Source: Sphingobacteriaceae bacterium (GTDB lineage: Bacteria > Bacteroidota > Bacteroidia > UBA7662). Taken from it: 64,000 nucleotides of DNA. Below the pieces are notes generated by a model that searched no databases, had not been told where the DNA came from, and saw only the letters and a program-made list of their open reading frames with translations. Each line of letters starts with the position of its first letter. Position 1 is the stretch's first letter. The DNA lies in assembly GCA_013824115.1 (NCBI GenBank), contig PNNG01000010.1, positions 122,461-186,460 on the forward strand, read 5' to 3'. The translations under genes were made by a program, and so were the position numbers. This document shows positions 40,415-49,856 of the stretch, one piece after another.

Positions 40415-42844
40415 TTAAAAATCCACAATAATCCCAATGGTTGGCAAGCGGGTGCCGGCTGTATTCGGGATTTGATCGGCCAGGTAACGGGTAGGGTCGT
40501 TCGGGTCGACGATGGGTGCGCCGGTAGCAGGATCGATTTTGGCCACGATAAATGGATTCAACACCGTTTGTTGGTTCAGCAAATTCTGCACGTCCACATA
40601 GAAGTTGAAAGCCCACTTCTCGAAATTCCACTTTTTGTCGATGCGAATGTCGAGCTGCTGGGTGGGTCCGCCGCGCTGCGTATTGAGGTTGGCAAAATCA
40701 AAAACAGGGCGCTGTTGCACATCCCATACCGAGCGCGTTAAGGTGATGGCGGGGTCGTAAGGCGTGATGGGTGCGCCACCTACATAGCGGTAGCGAACGC
40801 CCAATTCCCAGTTTTTCTTGAAGATTTTGCCACCGGTGAGGGTGAAGATGTTGCGGTTGTCCCAAGCCGAGGGAATGAACTCCCCAGCGGCGTTTTGAAA
40901 CTCTGAACGTACCCAGGTGTAAGAGAAAATGCCATAGAATCCCTTGCTGAGCTTTTGCTGCGCTAAATATTCGATACCATACGACCGGCCACTGTTGGTG
41001 CTGGTTACAGGCGCATTGCCAATGACCCCAAAATCGCTGCCCAAATTCGCCAGGCTAACGCCTTGGTCGAGCAAAAAGGGATATTGGAAGTAGTTTTTGT
41101 AAAAGCCCTCCAACGTACTGCGGAAGTTCTTCTTGCCAAAATACTCAAGGCCTGCAACGTAATGGTCTACCCCAATGTACTTCACCCCATTGTCGCGGTT
41201 CACCAAATTACCCGCATTGTCGCGGAAACCCAAGACGGTGTAGGCTGGCAATTGGTAGTAGCGTCCAACATTGGCATTGAAGCTGAGCTTGGGGGCGAAG
41301 TTGTACGAAAGCGAAAAACGCGGCGAGAACTGGTCGAGCGGATTGCGCATGCTCTCGGCAAAATTGTTTCCGTCAACACGCAAGCCGGCACTCAAAACGA
41401 GGATTTCGCCAAAAAAGCCTTTCGAAACCTGGCCAAAAAAGCCATAACGGGTTAAAAACAGCTCGTTGCTGAAGTTGCGGTTCACGATGGTGCTTCCCAC
41501 CAGGTCGTTGGTGTTGTTCTCTACAAAATAACGGGCGCGGTCGATGTTGACCCCGTAATTGATTTTCCAGCCTTCCTCTGTACGGATGTTGTTCTCGTAG
41601 CGGAAACGGTTTTCGCTTTCCTGGCTCTTGAAATCCTGGAGCTTGAGCTTGCTTTCGTCGTTGTCCTGGTACTTAAAGCTGACGTTGTTGAGCATATTCC
41701 TACTCAATACAAAGGTGTGGTAGCCGTTTTTGCGGTAGCGCTTGTACACCAAACCATTGGTGTAGTTCCACTGCGTATTCACGGGCAAATTGCCCAAAAT
41801 GTAACGCTGCTGCTTCACCAATTGGCTGTCGACATTGGGATTAACGGCCGGGTCGTAGCTCAAATTGAGTCCAGTATTGAGGGCAAATTGATCGATGGCG
41901 CCCAAACCCACAAAGTACACTTCGTTTTGGTTGTCGATTTTGTACTTCACCTTGCCTTGGAAGCCGTTGAAGGTGGGCAAAAAGGGCAAACCAATGGCGT
42001 TGAACAAAAACTGCAGGTAGCTGCGACGGGCCGAAACTACGTACGAAAGCTTTTCGTTGATGGGACCTTCGGCAATCAAACCGATGTCGCTGGCACCTAC
42101 AATACCGCGGAACGCGGCTTTGTCGGTACGTGGATCTTTCTGCTTGAACTCAAACACCGAGCTCAAGGTGTTGCCGCGGTTCGAAGGGAAGGCGCCGGAG
42201 TAAAAGTCCACTTCGCGGATCATGTCGACGTTGATGATGCCCACCGGACCACCCGAACTGCCCTGGGTGGCAAAGTGGTTGATGGTAGGCACCTCCACCC
42301 CATCGAGGTAAAAGCGGTTTTCGTTGGGGGCACCCCCGCGGATAATGATGTCGTTGCGGAAGCTGGCACCGCTCGATACGCCCGGTAAACTCTGAATAGC
42401 ACGCGAAATGTCGCGGTTGCCGCCGGGGTTCCGCTGGATTTCAGCCACGCCGATGGTACGAAGCGAAACCGGACTCTCCTCGGTGCGGGTAAAGGCCGAG
42501 GCCTGTACTTCAACCGCCTGCAAACTGCGGGCGTCTTCTTCGATTTCGATGTTCACAATGGCGGGACGCGAATTCACCACTTGAATTTCGAAAACGGTCT
42601 GTGTTTTGAAACCTAAATAGCTCACCTGCACATTGTAAAAGCCCGGCTTCAGGTTTTTGATGCTGTACTTGCCGTCGATATCGGTGGTGGTACCGATGGT
42701 GGTGTTTTGCAGTACCACGTTGGCAAAGGGAATGGGCTCGTTGGAGTTTTTGTTCTTCACCACCCCGCGTATTTCGCCGGTTTGGGCGCTCGCCAGGAAG
42801 GGAAAAAGCAGGAAGAGCGCGAGAAAAAACTTATTTGCGCGCAT
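40415..42844 (-). CDS. TonB-dependent receptor with carboxypeptidase-like N-terminal domain
   Basis: An 809-aa outer-membrane receptor. Order: signal peptide MRANKFFLALFLLFPFLASAQ, CarboxypepD_reg-like domain (about 25-105: GEIRGVVKNKNSNEPIPFANVVLQNTTIGTTTDIDGKYSIKN), plug domain (GGAPNENRFYLDGVEVPTINHFATQGSSGGPVGIINVDMIREVDFYSGAFPSNRGN) and a long C-terminal beta barrel ending IIVDF. It would import a substrate using TonB energy; no SusD-like partner is next to it, so it is not a SusCD polysaccharide system. I chose the ATG at 42844 where the signal peptide starts. It overlaps the stop of crtW by 14 bp, so the two are probably co-translated, an unusual pairing. Confidence 0.92.
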   Translation of the reverse strand: MRANKFFLALFLLFPFLASAQTGEIRGVVKNKNSNEPIPFANVVLQNTTIGTTTDIDGKYSIKNLKPGFYNVQVSYLGFKTQTVFEIQVVNSRPAIVNIEIEEDARSLQAVEVQASAFTRTEESPVSLRTIGVAEIQRNPGGNRDISRAIQSLPGVSSGASFRNDIIIRGGAPNENRFYLDGVEVPTINHFATQGSSGGPVGIINVDMIREVDFYSGAFPSNRGNTLSSVFEFKQKDPRTDKAAFRGIVGASDIGLIAEGPINEKLSYVVSARRSYLQFLFNAIGLPFLPTFNGFQGKVKYKIDNQNEVYFVGLGAIDQFALNTGLNLSYDPAVNPNVDSQLVKQQRYILGNLPVNTQWNYTNGLVYKRYRKNGYHTFVLSRNMLNNVSFKYQDNDESKLKLQDFKSQESENRFRYENNIRTEEGWKINYGVNIDRARYFVENNTNDLVGSTIVNRNFSNELFLTRYGFFGQVSKGFFGEILVLSAGLRVDGNNFAESMRNPLDQFSPRFSLSYNFAPKLSFNANVGRYYQLPAYTVLGFRDNAGNLVNRDNGVKYIGVDHYVAGLEYFGKKNFRSTLEGFYKNYFQYPFLLDQGVSLANLGSDFGVIGNAPVTSTNSGRSYGIEYLAQQKLSKGFYGIFSYTWVRSEFQNAAGEFIPSAWDNRNIFTLTGGKIFKKNWELGVRYRYVGGAPITPYDPAITLTRSVWDVQQRPVFDFANLNTQRGGPTQQLDIRIDKKWNFEKWAFNFYVDVQNLLNQQTVLNPFIVAKIDPATGAPIVDPNDPTRYLADQIPNTAGTRLPTIGIIVDF

Positions 42845-43544
42845 AAAGGAGCCACCAAGGCGTGCTTGGTGCGTCGTGATGTTCATAATGATAACCGAAA
42901 AAGTAACAACTTATAAAAGCCCAAAGGTGGTTTTTGCTCTGTGAACGGGCACGGTGCCGGTTGTCGGCCGCATGTTCGCCCCGGTGCGGCAAGTAGGTGC
43001 CGAAATAGAACAACTGCAGCATGCTCAAAATGGAGGGCACAATGTAAAACAGCACCAAATTGATTTCGGGAATCCAGATTTTGGCGATGTTGTGGATGAT
43101 GGCCATGCCCACAATCTGGTACCAGCGCACATAGGTTTTCACAAATTTGAAAAACCACAGCCAAAAGGGCGGCGGACCGTAATCGGGATCGTCGGCAGTG
43201 CCGGCATAGCGGTGGTGTTCGTGGTGTTTGGGCAACATGCGTTTCCAGCTGTTCAAAGCAAAGACGGCCAGGCAAATGGCACCAATGAGGTTGTTGACGC
43301 GCTTGTTGGTAGAGATGGTGCCGTGCATGGCATCGTGGGCGGTGATGAACAAGCCCGTAAACAGGTGCGTTTGCAGCAAAATGAGCACTACCACCACCCG
43401 TTCAAAGCCCTTGATCTCGTAATTCAGGTTGAAAGCGAGCAAGGCCGTCCACAACCCCATGATGAGCAGGGCGATGAATACACCTTTGCCACTGGCAATT
43501 TGCTGGCGGATGTAGGAAGAAGTGAGTGTGATCGACTGTGACAT
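42831..43544 (-). CDS. crtW: CrtW-type carotenoid ketolase
   Basis: A 237-aa membrane di-iron enzyme of the fatty-acid-desaturase/hydroxylase superfamily. Histidine motifs: HDAMH (70-74), HHEHHRYAGTADDPD (107-121) and HYEHHDAPSTPWW (219-231), plus the CrtW-like stretch LFYFGTYLPHRGEH (178-191). The DDPD and PWW features distinguish beta-carotene ketolases (CrtW) from hydroxylases and desaturases. The predicted reaction is 4-keto insertion into a beta-ionone ring (for example beta-carotene to canthaxanthin). No other carotenoid gene (crtB, crtI, crtY, crtZ) is in the window. It ends inside the start of the TonB receptor. The substrate is predicted, not shown. Confidence 0.85.
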   Translation of the reverse strand: MSQSITLTSSYIRQQIASGKGVFIALLIMGLWTALLAFNLNYEIKGFERVVVVLILLQTHLFTGLFITAHDAMHGTISTNKRVNNLIGAICLAVFALNSWKRMLPKHHEHHRYAGTADDPDYGPPPFWLWFFKFVKTYVRWYQIVGMAIIHNIAKIWIPEINLVLFYIVPSILSMLQLFYFGTYLPHRGEHAADNRHRARSQSKNHLWAFISCYFFGYHYEHHDAPSTPWWLLYARK

Positions 43545-43684
43545 GCGTACAACACCTAAACAACAGCGCGTTTGGGGGAAAGTTTACTAAGCATAGGATT
43601 TTTTTTAATATTTGGTGGTTGCACAAAAATTGGCCTACCTCATCCAGGTACGACCACAGCCGGCTTGTATGGTTAGGGTCGAAA

Positions 43685-43779
43685 TTTGTTGTTTTTGCTT
43701 TTTCTACAAATCACTAATGCGCATTTATTGCTTTTTTCATAAAGCATTTTATCCTATTTTTGCTTTTCACAAAAAGCAA
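43685..43779. promoter_or_regulatory. Palindrome cluster (GCTTTTT repeats) upstream of the AAA ATPase gene
   Basis: TTGCTTTT-CACA-AAAAGCAA (43760-43779) is a perfect 8-bp inverted repeat that overlaps the -7 element and ends 2 nt before the ATG. Upstream, TGCTTTTTTCATAAAGCA (43729-43746) is a 6-bp palindrome of the same core, and a third TTGCTTTTT half-site starts near 43695. Such repeated palindromes around a promoter suggest an operator for autoregulation or another repressor. Confidence 0.5.
43755..43762 (+). promoter_or_regulatory. -7 promoter element (TATTTTTG) of the AAA ATPase gene
   Basis: An exact TAnnTTTG match, 19 nt before the ATG, embedded in A/T-rich palindromes (see the next entry). 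Confidence 0.5.
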
Positions 43780-43781
43780 TA

Positions 43782-44975
43782 ATGGAGCGCCAGTACGAAT
43801 ACTTCCGCCAACGCATGCGTCGATTGCCGCTAAAGCATACCCGGCCGTTATTGAATGCCCTACCCGAAGGAGAGCGCTTGATAGGCATCAAGGGCGCAAG
43901 AGGTTCAGGAAAAACCACACTGCTGCTGCAGTATGCCCATTTGATGTTGCCCCACAACGAGCAGGTGCTGTACATCACCCTCGATGACCCCTATTTTCAG
44001 CAGCAAAGTCTGGAAGAATTCACCCGGCTGTTTGTGCAAGGGGGTGGAACTGTATTGCTCATTGACGAAGTACACCGCTTGCCCGACTGGGGCCGGAGTC
44101 TCAAATTCATCTACGACCAGTATCCCGAATTAAAAGTGCTCTTCACGGCTTCTTCCGTATTGCAAATCACCGAAAGGGAAGCCGATTTGGGCCGTAGAGG
44201 CATATTCAGAGAGCTGCCAGGCTTGTCGTTTCGCGAATACCTCAACTGGCAACATGGCCAAAACATCAGCAGCCTTGATTTGCCAACTTTGCTTCAAAAA
44301 CACAGTGAGTTGGCCGCCGATTTGAGCAGCCAATTCAAGCCATTGGTACATTTTAAAAGTTATCTCGAACAAGGATACTACCCCTTTCAACTCGAAAATC
44401 CGGCGACCTACCTCGAGAAGTTGCGCGAAAATGTGCGCATCACCATTGAATCCGATATTCGGTCATACATGACCATCAGTGCCGACACCATCAACCTATT
44501 GCTCAAACTCACCGCCATTTTAGCAGATTCAGTACCCTTTACACCCAATATCAGCAAATTGGCCGAGCGCATGGGTACCACCCGCAATACGGTAATTAGC
44601 TTGCTTGAATACCTTGAAAAGGGGCGGATTGTACATCGTTTATTCAGGTCAGGTCACGGCATCGGGCGTATGCAAAAACCCGACAAAATCTACCTTGATA
44701 ACCCCAACCTCATGCACGCACTGAGCTGGAAACAGGCCAATGTAGGCGCGCTTCGCGAAACTTTTGTGGTGAGCCAGCTTCGCCCTGTTCATGAATTGCG
44801 CTTGGGCCATGCAGCCGATTTTATCATCGACCAGCAGTTCGAAATGGAAATTGGCGGCAAGGACAAAAAGCCGGGTCAACTCAGCCAACCGGAGCACAGT
44901 TACCTGATAGTTGACCAAACGGAGATTGGCCATGGAAAAAAAATTCCCGTTTGGCTGCTTGGCTTGGTGCGCTGA
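43782..44975 (+). CDS. AAA-family ATPase with DUF4143-like C-terminus
   Basis: A 397-aa protein. The N-terminal AAA domain has Walker A GARGSGKTTLLLQY (38-51) and Walker B TVLLIDEVHRL. The middle is helical, with a winged-helix-like stretch LAERMGTTRNTVISLLEYLEKGRIVHRLF. The C-terminal domain resembles DUF4143/PD-(D/E)xK, ending ADFIIDQQFEMEIGGKDKK. Such ATPases are common, mobile-looking singletons in Bacteroidota and archaea, with suggested roles in defence or stress that remain unproven. It stands alone, converges on glutathione peroxidase with 13 nt between stops, and is preceded by the palindrome cluster. The function is unknown. Confidence 0.88.
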   Translation: MERQYEYFRQRMRRLPLKHTRPLLNALPEGERLIGIKGARGSGKTTLLLQYAHLMLPHNEQVLYITLDDPYFQQQSLEEFTRLFVQGGGTVLLIDEVHRLPDWGRSLKFIYDQYPELKVLFTASSVLQITEREADLGRRGIFRELPGLSFREYLNWQHGQNISSLDLPTLLQKHSELAADLSSQFKPLVHFKSYLEQGYYPFQLENPATYLEKLRENVRITIESDIRSYMTISADTINLLLKLTAILADSVPFTPNISKLAERMGTTRNTVISLLEYLEKGRIVHRLFRSGHGIGRMQKPDKIYLDNPNLMHALSWKQANVGALRETFVVSQLRPVHELRLGHAADFIIDQQFEMEIGGKDKKPGQLSQPEHSYLIVDQTEIGHGKKIPVWLLGLVR

Positions 44976-44988
44976 TTTATAAGCCGCA

Positions 44989-45564
44989 TTATTTCAACTG
45001 CTCCAGTATCTTCGGACTATCCGGCTTAGTAATGGGCAAGAAATAATCTACCAATTCTCCCTTTTCGTTCACTAGGTATTTTTGGAAGTTCCACCAAATG
45101 CGGCTCGACTTCTTGCCATTGAGTTGCTTTTCGGTGAGCCATTTGAACACCGGGTGTTTGTCGCTGCCTTTGGTGGTAGCCTTTTCGAGCATCAAAAAGT
45201 CCACACCATAGTTGCGCTGGCAAAAAGCGCCAATATCTTCACCTTCGCGGGGCTCTTGACCGGCAAAGTCATTGGTAGGAATCCCTACTACCACCAGTTG
45301 ATCGCCGTATTGTTGGTGCAATTCCTGCAAACCTTCGAGCTGTGGCGTTAAACCGCAAGCAGTGGCGGTATTTACCAGCAACACCTTCTTGCCTTTGAAA
45401 CTGGAGAAATCAATGGTTTTGCCTTCGAGGGTGCGGGCTTGGAGACTGTAAAAATCAGGATGGGCAGACATAGAATGGGAATGGCTAACGGTATTTTGTT
45501 TACACGCACTGCTCCCTGCCAAGAACAAAAAAAACAAAAGCAGGCGAGCTAATGGATACGACAC
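44989..45564 (-). CDS. Lipoprotein glutathione peroxidase-like thiol peroxidase
   Basis: A 191-aa thioredoxin-fold peroxidase. It has a lipobox GSSAC (lipidated Cys21), so it is exported and membrane-anchored, which is unusual for this family. The conserved GPx block is KVLLVNTATACGLTPQLEGLQELHQQYG, with the peroxidatic Cys70 in place of selenocysteine, and a WNFQKYLV segment near residue 160 carries the Trp/Asn of the tetrad. It reduces hydrogen peroxide or lipid peroxides, most likely with thioredoxin-type reductants. It is convergent with the AAA ATPase gene. Confidence 0.93.
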   Translation of the reverse strand: MSYPLARLLLFFLFLAGSSACKQNTVSHSHSMSAHPDFYSLQARTLEGKTIDFSSFKGKKVLLVNTATACGLTPQLEGLQELHQQYGDQLVVVGIPTNDFAGQEPREGEDIGAFCQRNYGVDFLMLEKATTKGSDKHPVFKWLTEKQLNGKKSSRIWWNFQKYLVNEKGELVDYFLPITKPDSPKILEQLK

Positions 45565-45736
45565 CTCATTACAAGTAGTAGCAGGACTAAAAGGTTTACC
45601 GCTTTAGAAAATTTCACTTTTGTGCTTTGCTTTGACCAGCGTTCACCCACTGACCAAGGCCCCGCGGCTCCAAATGGGTGTACAAATCCGCCTGTGATGC
45701 TTATTGAGTTACAGAGTGCGTCTGCAGCATTACCGA

Positions 45737-45744
45737 TATTTTTG
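45737..45744 (+). promoter_or_regulatory. -7 promoter element (TATTTTTG) of the GH13-amidohydrolase operon
   Basis: An exact TAnnTTTG match 66 nt upstream of the amylase ATG. No TTG is at ideal -33 spacing. The 246-bp gap contains nothing else recognisable. Confidence 0.4.
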
Positions 45745-45810
45745 CGCCATTAGACCACGAATACTGCGGCCTAGAAGTTGGCCATTGCCAATTTTTTGTA
45801 GTTTGGTGCT

Positions 45811-48183
45811 ATGAATTACAAACCCTACCTGCTGGGCTTGCTGGTTTTGGCAGCTTGCGGCAAAAAACAAACGCCCTTGAATACCGGCGATGGCATTTTG
45901 GGATTAGCCAATGCTGTGCAGCTGGCCGACGATAGCACACAAATCATGCTGGAGGACTTTTTCCTGAGTCCCGACAGCATCACAGCCCTTACTCCACCCG
46001 AGGGCATGCAAATCCGCACTGCTGAAGGTAACAAATCTGCTTGGCTCATACATACCGGTCAGCACCCTATACTTAGCAACTTGGGCATTGAACATGCAGG
46101 CAAAAAATACGATTTGCTCTTGCGCCGCTCACGCAAACAAACCGTTCTTTTCAGCTACCAAAGCGAAGACCAAGGTACCCAGCAGGTACAGTTGGTGGGC
46201 GACATGAACAACTGGAACCCAAACACCACCCCCTTGACGCTTCAAAATGGCCAGTGGGATGTAAGCCTCCGACTCGAACCAGGCTTCTACCCCTATCAAC
46301 TGGTGGTGGATGGCAATTGGATGCTCGACCCGGGCAATCCCAACACCCGCGACAACGGCATTGGCGGCCGCAATTCGCTGCTTGAGGTGGCCCCGCCTCC
46401 GGCCGACAGCCTGCCACGCCTGCATAGCCTGAGCTTTACCGACAAAGAAGTAGTGCTGGGCAACAGTGGAAATACCGGTGAATTGGTTGCTTTTTGGGAG
46501 AATGTGCGCCTGCCCGACGATTATATCCAAACCACCGACACCGGCTTTGTGGTGCAGCTGCCTGCCGAAGCCAAAAGTCTGGGACGCTCTTTCCTGCGCT
46601 TTTTTGCCCACAACCCCTTGGGTGAAAGCAACGACTTGCTCATCCCCCTCCAAAAAGGCAAGGTCATTACCGAAACCAGCCAACTGGGTACCGACGATTT
46701 CCATGCCCAGCGCATGTATTTTGTGATGGTGGATCGTTTCCACAACGGCAATGCGGCCAACGACAAACCCCTCGACCACCCAGAAATACACCCCAAAGCC
46801 AATTATTGGGGCGGCGATTTGCGCGGCATCACCGAAAAAATCAAAAGCGGCTTTTTCAAGGAGATTGGCATCAACACCTTGTGGATTTCGCCCATCACGC
46901 AAAACCCCGAAGGCCCGTACCGCGAATGGCCGGCACCGCACCGCATGTATTCGGGTTACCACGGCTACTGGCCCATTTCGTCGAGTTTGGTCGACCACCG
47001 ATTTGGTACTTCTGACGAACTCAAGGAATTGCTGCGCGTAGCCAACGACAACGGCATCCGCATTTTGCTCGATTATGTGGCCAACCACGTACACCAAGAA
47101 CACCCACTCATGCAGCAAAAGCCCGAGTGGAAAACCCAGCTCGACCTGCCCGATGGCCGCAAAAACATCCGCATTTGGGAGGAACATCGCCTCACCACCT
47201 GGTTCGATACTTTCATGCCTTCGCTCGATTTGGAAAAGCCCGAAGTGATTGAAGCCATGACCGACAGCGCCCTCTTTTGGATGGAACAATACGGTTTTGC
47301 CGGCTTCCGCCACGATGCTACCAAACACATTCCCGAAGCCTTTTGGCGCCGCCTCACCCAAAAAATCAAAGAACGTGTGGTGCGTGGCCAGGGTCGCTCG
47401 GTATACCAAATCGGCGAAACCTTTGGTTCACGCCAGCTAATTGGCAGCTACATTGGCAGCGGCATGATTGATGGGCAATTCGACTTCAACCTTTACTTCG
47501 ATGCTCGTTCGGCCTTTGCCGATAGCACCACCTCCTTCAAAAGCCTGAGCCAATCGCTCGAAGAAAGCTTCCGCTATTACGGCTACCACCACCTCATGGG
47601 AAATATCAGCGGTAACCACGATTTACCTCGCTTTATCAGCTTTGCCTCGGGAGCTTTGCGTTTCGACGAAGACGACCGTGAGGCCGGCTGGAACCGCCAG
47701 GTAGAAATCAAAGACCCCGTAGGTTACGCCAAACTGCAGCAGCTGCTCACCTTCATCAGCACCATTCCGGGTGTGCCCGTGGTGTATGCCGGCGACGATA
47801 TTGGCATGGTGGGCGCAGGCGACCCTGACAATCGCCGACCCATGAAGTTCGACAACTGGACCGACGACGAGGCCAGCACCCGCTACCGCCTCACCCAGGT
47901 GCTCGAAATGCGCAAAAACAGCATGGCACTGAACTACGGAGAAACCGACATTTTACTTTCTACCCCCACTGAACTCGCCTATCTGCGCAGCTATTTTGGA
48001 GAAGCGGTGCTGGTGTGCTTCAACAAAAGCAAGCGCGAAACCACCCTCAATATCCCCATTCCTGCCCATCTGCGCAAAGGCGAAGTAATGGGCCAAATGG
48101 GTCATCCGGTAGCTATGGACCAAGGCCGCATGATCATTACCACCCTGCCTGCGAATAGCTACGAAATCATCACCTTCCGCTAA
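45811..48183 (+). CDS. GH13 alpha-amylase family lipoprotein with CBM48-like domain
   Basis: A 790-aa exported lipoprotein (lipobox LVLAAC, Cys16). An unusual N-terminal region (about 20-110) is followed by a starch-binding CBM48/AMPK-type beta sandwich (about 115-195: VQLVGDMNNWNPNTTPLTLQNGQWDVSLRLEPGFYPYQLVVDG). The GH13 barrel starts near 300. Catalytic residues are visible: nucleophile Asp in GFRHDATKH, acid Glu in QIGETFG and the transition-state Asp in SGNHDLPR. The C-terminal beta domain ends ITTLPANSYEIITFR. It should cleave alpha-1,4-glucans at the outer surface or in the periplasm. Its stop overlaps the amidohydrolase start by 1 nt (TAATG). No SusC/SusD genes flank it. Confidence 0.93.
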   Translation: MNYKPYLLGLLVLAACGKKQTPLNTGDGILGLANAVQLADDSTQIMLEDFFLSPDSITALTPPEGMQIRTAEGNKSAWLIHTGQHPILSNLGIEHAGKKYDLLLRRSRKQTVLFSYQSEDQGTQQVQLVGDMNNWNPNTTPLTLQNGQWDVSLRLEPGFYPYQLVVDGNWMLDPGNPNTRDNGIGGRNSLLEVAPPPADSLPRLHSLSFTDKEVVLGNSGNTGELVAFWENVRLPDDYIQTTDTGFVVQLPAEAKSLGRSFLRFFAHNPLGESNDLLIPLQKGKVITETSQLGTDDFHAQRMYFVMVDRFHNGNAANDKPLDHPEIHPKANYWGGDLRGITEKIKSGFFKEIGINTLWISPITQNPEGPYREWPAPHRMYSGYHGYWPISSSLVDHRFGTSDELKELLRVANDNGIRILLDYVANHVHQEHPLMQQKPEWKTQLDLPDGRKNIRIWEEHRLTTWFDTFMPSLDLEKPEVIEAMTDSALFWMEQYGFAGFRHDATKHIPEAFWRRLTQKIKERVVRGQGRSVYQIGETFGSRQLIGSYIGSGMIDGQFDFNLYFDARSAFADSTTSFKSLSQSLEESFRYYGYHHLMGNISGNHDLPRFISFASGALRFDEDDREAGWNRQVEIKDPVGYAKLQQLLTFISTIPGVPVVYAGDDIGMVGAGDPDNRRPMKFDNWTDDEASTRYRLTQVLEMRKNSMALNYGETDILLSTPTELAYLRSYFGEAVLVCFNKSKRETTLNIPIPAHLRKGEVMGQMGHPVAMDQGRMIITTLPANSYEIITFR

Positions 48184-49811
48184 TGAAAAAACTCCTGCTC
48201 CTGCTCGCCGTTTGCGGCCTACTGGCTTGCCAATCGCATGAAAAAGCTGATTTGCTGGTTTACAATGGCACCATTTACACCGTTGACTCGGCCTTTTCAA
48301 CCGCCGAAGCCATGGTGATTCGCCATGGCGAGGTGCTGGCCACTGGCAGTTTAGCCGAACTCAAAAAGCTGTACAACTGTGCCGAGGAATATGATTTGAA
48401 AGGAGCCTTTGTGTATCCGGGCTTCATCGATGCCCATTGCCATTTTGTGTATTACGGCCTCAATTTGCAACAGGTGAATTTGCAGGGCACCGCCAGCTGG
48501 GATGAGGTGATTTACCGCTTGTTGGCCTTTGCCCAAAACGATACCAGCGGCTGGCTCGTAGGTCGCGGCTGGGACCAAAACGACTGGCCCATCCAAGCCT
48601 ACCCCGACCGTGCTACACTCGACAGCCTCTTTCCCAACCGCCCGGTGATTTTGAGCCGGGTTGATGGGCATGCCGTTATCGCCAATGCAAGGGCTTTGGA
48701 AGCCGCTGGCATCACCGAAAAAAGCCAAATTGCCGGTGGTGAAATCCTGCTGCGCAAAAACGGCAGCATGACTGGCGTACTCATCGACAATGCGGCCGAC
48801 CGGGCTTTGGCCGCCATACCAGCCACCACCAATGAAAGCTGGCGCGAGGCCATTTTAGATGCCCAAGCCGCCTGCCACAGTGTGGGTCTCACCTCGGTGC
48901 ACGATGCGGGCTTGAGCCGACAGCAGTTGGAAGTGCTGCAAGGCATGGAAAAAGCCGGTGAGCTAAGCATGAGTGTGTATGGCATGATCAGTGCCACGCC
49001 AACGGAGCTGCAATACTACCTTGCCCGCCCACCTTACCGCGGCGATTATGTGCACATCCGCTCCTTTAAGTTTTATGCCGATGGGGCTTTGGGTTCGCGT
49101 GGGGCGCGTTTGAAAGAGCATTACCACGACCGCCACGGTCATTTCGGTCTGTGGGTAACTACACCTGATACCATGGCCTATTATGCGCCTTTATTGGCTG
49201 CTGCTGGCTACCAAATGAATACCCACTGCATTGGCGATGCAGCCAACCAGCAGGTGCCTAATATCTACCTCAACACCGTCGGCCAGCAGCCCGATCATCG
49301 CTGGCGGATTGAACACGCCCAGGTGGTGAGTCCACCCGACCTCAACGTCTTCAAACAAGGCCACATTGTGCCCTCGGTGCAGCCCACGCACGCCACCAGC
49401 GATATGTACTGGGCCGGTGAGCGTTTGGGACCCGAGCGCATTACCCACGCCTATGCTTACCAGCAGCTGCTGCAGCTCAACGGCTGGCTGCCGCTGGGCA
49501 CTGATTTTCCGGTAGAAGACATTTCACCCCTCAAGACCTTTTATGCAGCCGTTTTCAGGGTCGACAGCACGGGTTATCCGGCAGGAGGTTTTCAAGCCAA
49601 AGATGCCCTAACCCGCGAACAAGCCTTGCGCGGCATGACCATATGGGCCGCCCGTGCAGGCTTTGAAGAAGACGTGCGTGGAAGTCTCGAAAAGGGTAAA
49701 CGTGCCGATTTTGTGGTGCTCAACACCGATTTGCTGCAAGCAGAACCGCAAAAGGTGCTTCAAAGTCAGGTAGTGGCGACTTATGTGAAGGGCAAAGCGG
49801 TTTTTAGGTAG
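48183..49811 (+). CDS. Exported amidohydrolase (YtcJ-like) lipoprotein
   Basis: A 542-aa metal-dependent amidohydrolase of the Amidohydro_3/YtcJ group, carrying a lipobox LLAC (lipidated Cys16). Metal-site motifs are PGFIDAHCHF (HxH), the Lys of SFKFYADGALGSRGARL, MNTHCIGDAANQQV, RIEHAQVV and the Asp of LGTDFPVED. The substrates of YtcJ-like proteins are unknown; many hydrolyse cyclic amides or dipeptide-like bonds. It follows the GH13 lipoprotein by a TAATG overlap, so both are made together, yet no metabolic link between them is obvious. Confidence 0.92.
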   Translation: MKKLLLLLAVCGLLACQSHEKADLLVYNGTIYTVDSAFSTAEAMVIRHGEVLATGSLAELKKLYNCAEEYDLKGAFVYPGFIDAHCHFVYYGLNLQQVNLQGTASWDEVIYRLLAFAQNDTSGWLVGRGWDQNDWPIQAYPDRATLDSLFPNRPVILSRVDGHAVIANARALEAAGITEKSQIAGGEILLRKNGSMTGVLIDNAADRALAAIPATTNESWREAILDAQAACHSVGLTSVHDAGLSRQQLEVLQGMEKAGELSMSVYGMISATPTELQYYLARPPYRGDYVHIRSFKFYADGALGSRGARLKEHYHDRHGHFGLWVTTPDTMAYYAPLLAAAGYQMNTHCIGDAANQQVPNIYLNTVGQQPDHRWRIEHAQVVSPPDLNVFKQGHIVPSVQPTHATSDMYWAGERLGPERITHAYAYQQLLQLNGWLPLGTDFPVEDISPLKTFYAAVFRVDSTGYPAGGFQAKDALTREQALRGMTIWAARAGFEEDVRGSLEKGKRADFVVLNTDLLQAEPQKVLQSQVVATYVKGKAVFR

Positions 49812-49856
49812 AAGGTACTTTTAGTTTGGTCGGCTAAAAACTATCATACCACCAAC

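Noticed and set aside
46129-47409. 426-aa minus-strand ORF over the amylase gene
   Set aside because: It is a shadow of the GH13 gene, whose catalytic motifs are intact on the plus strand.
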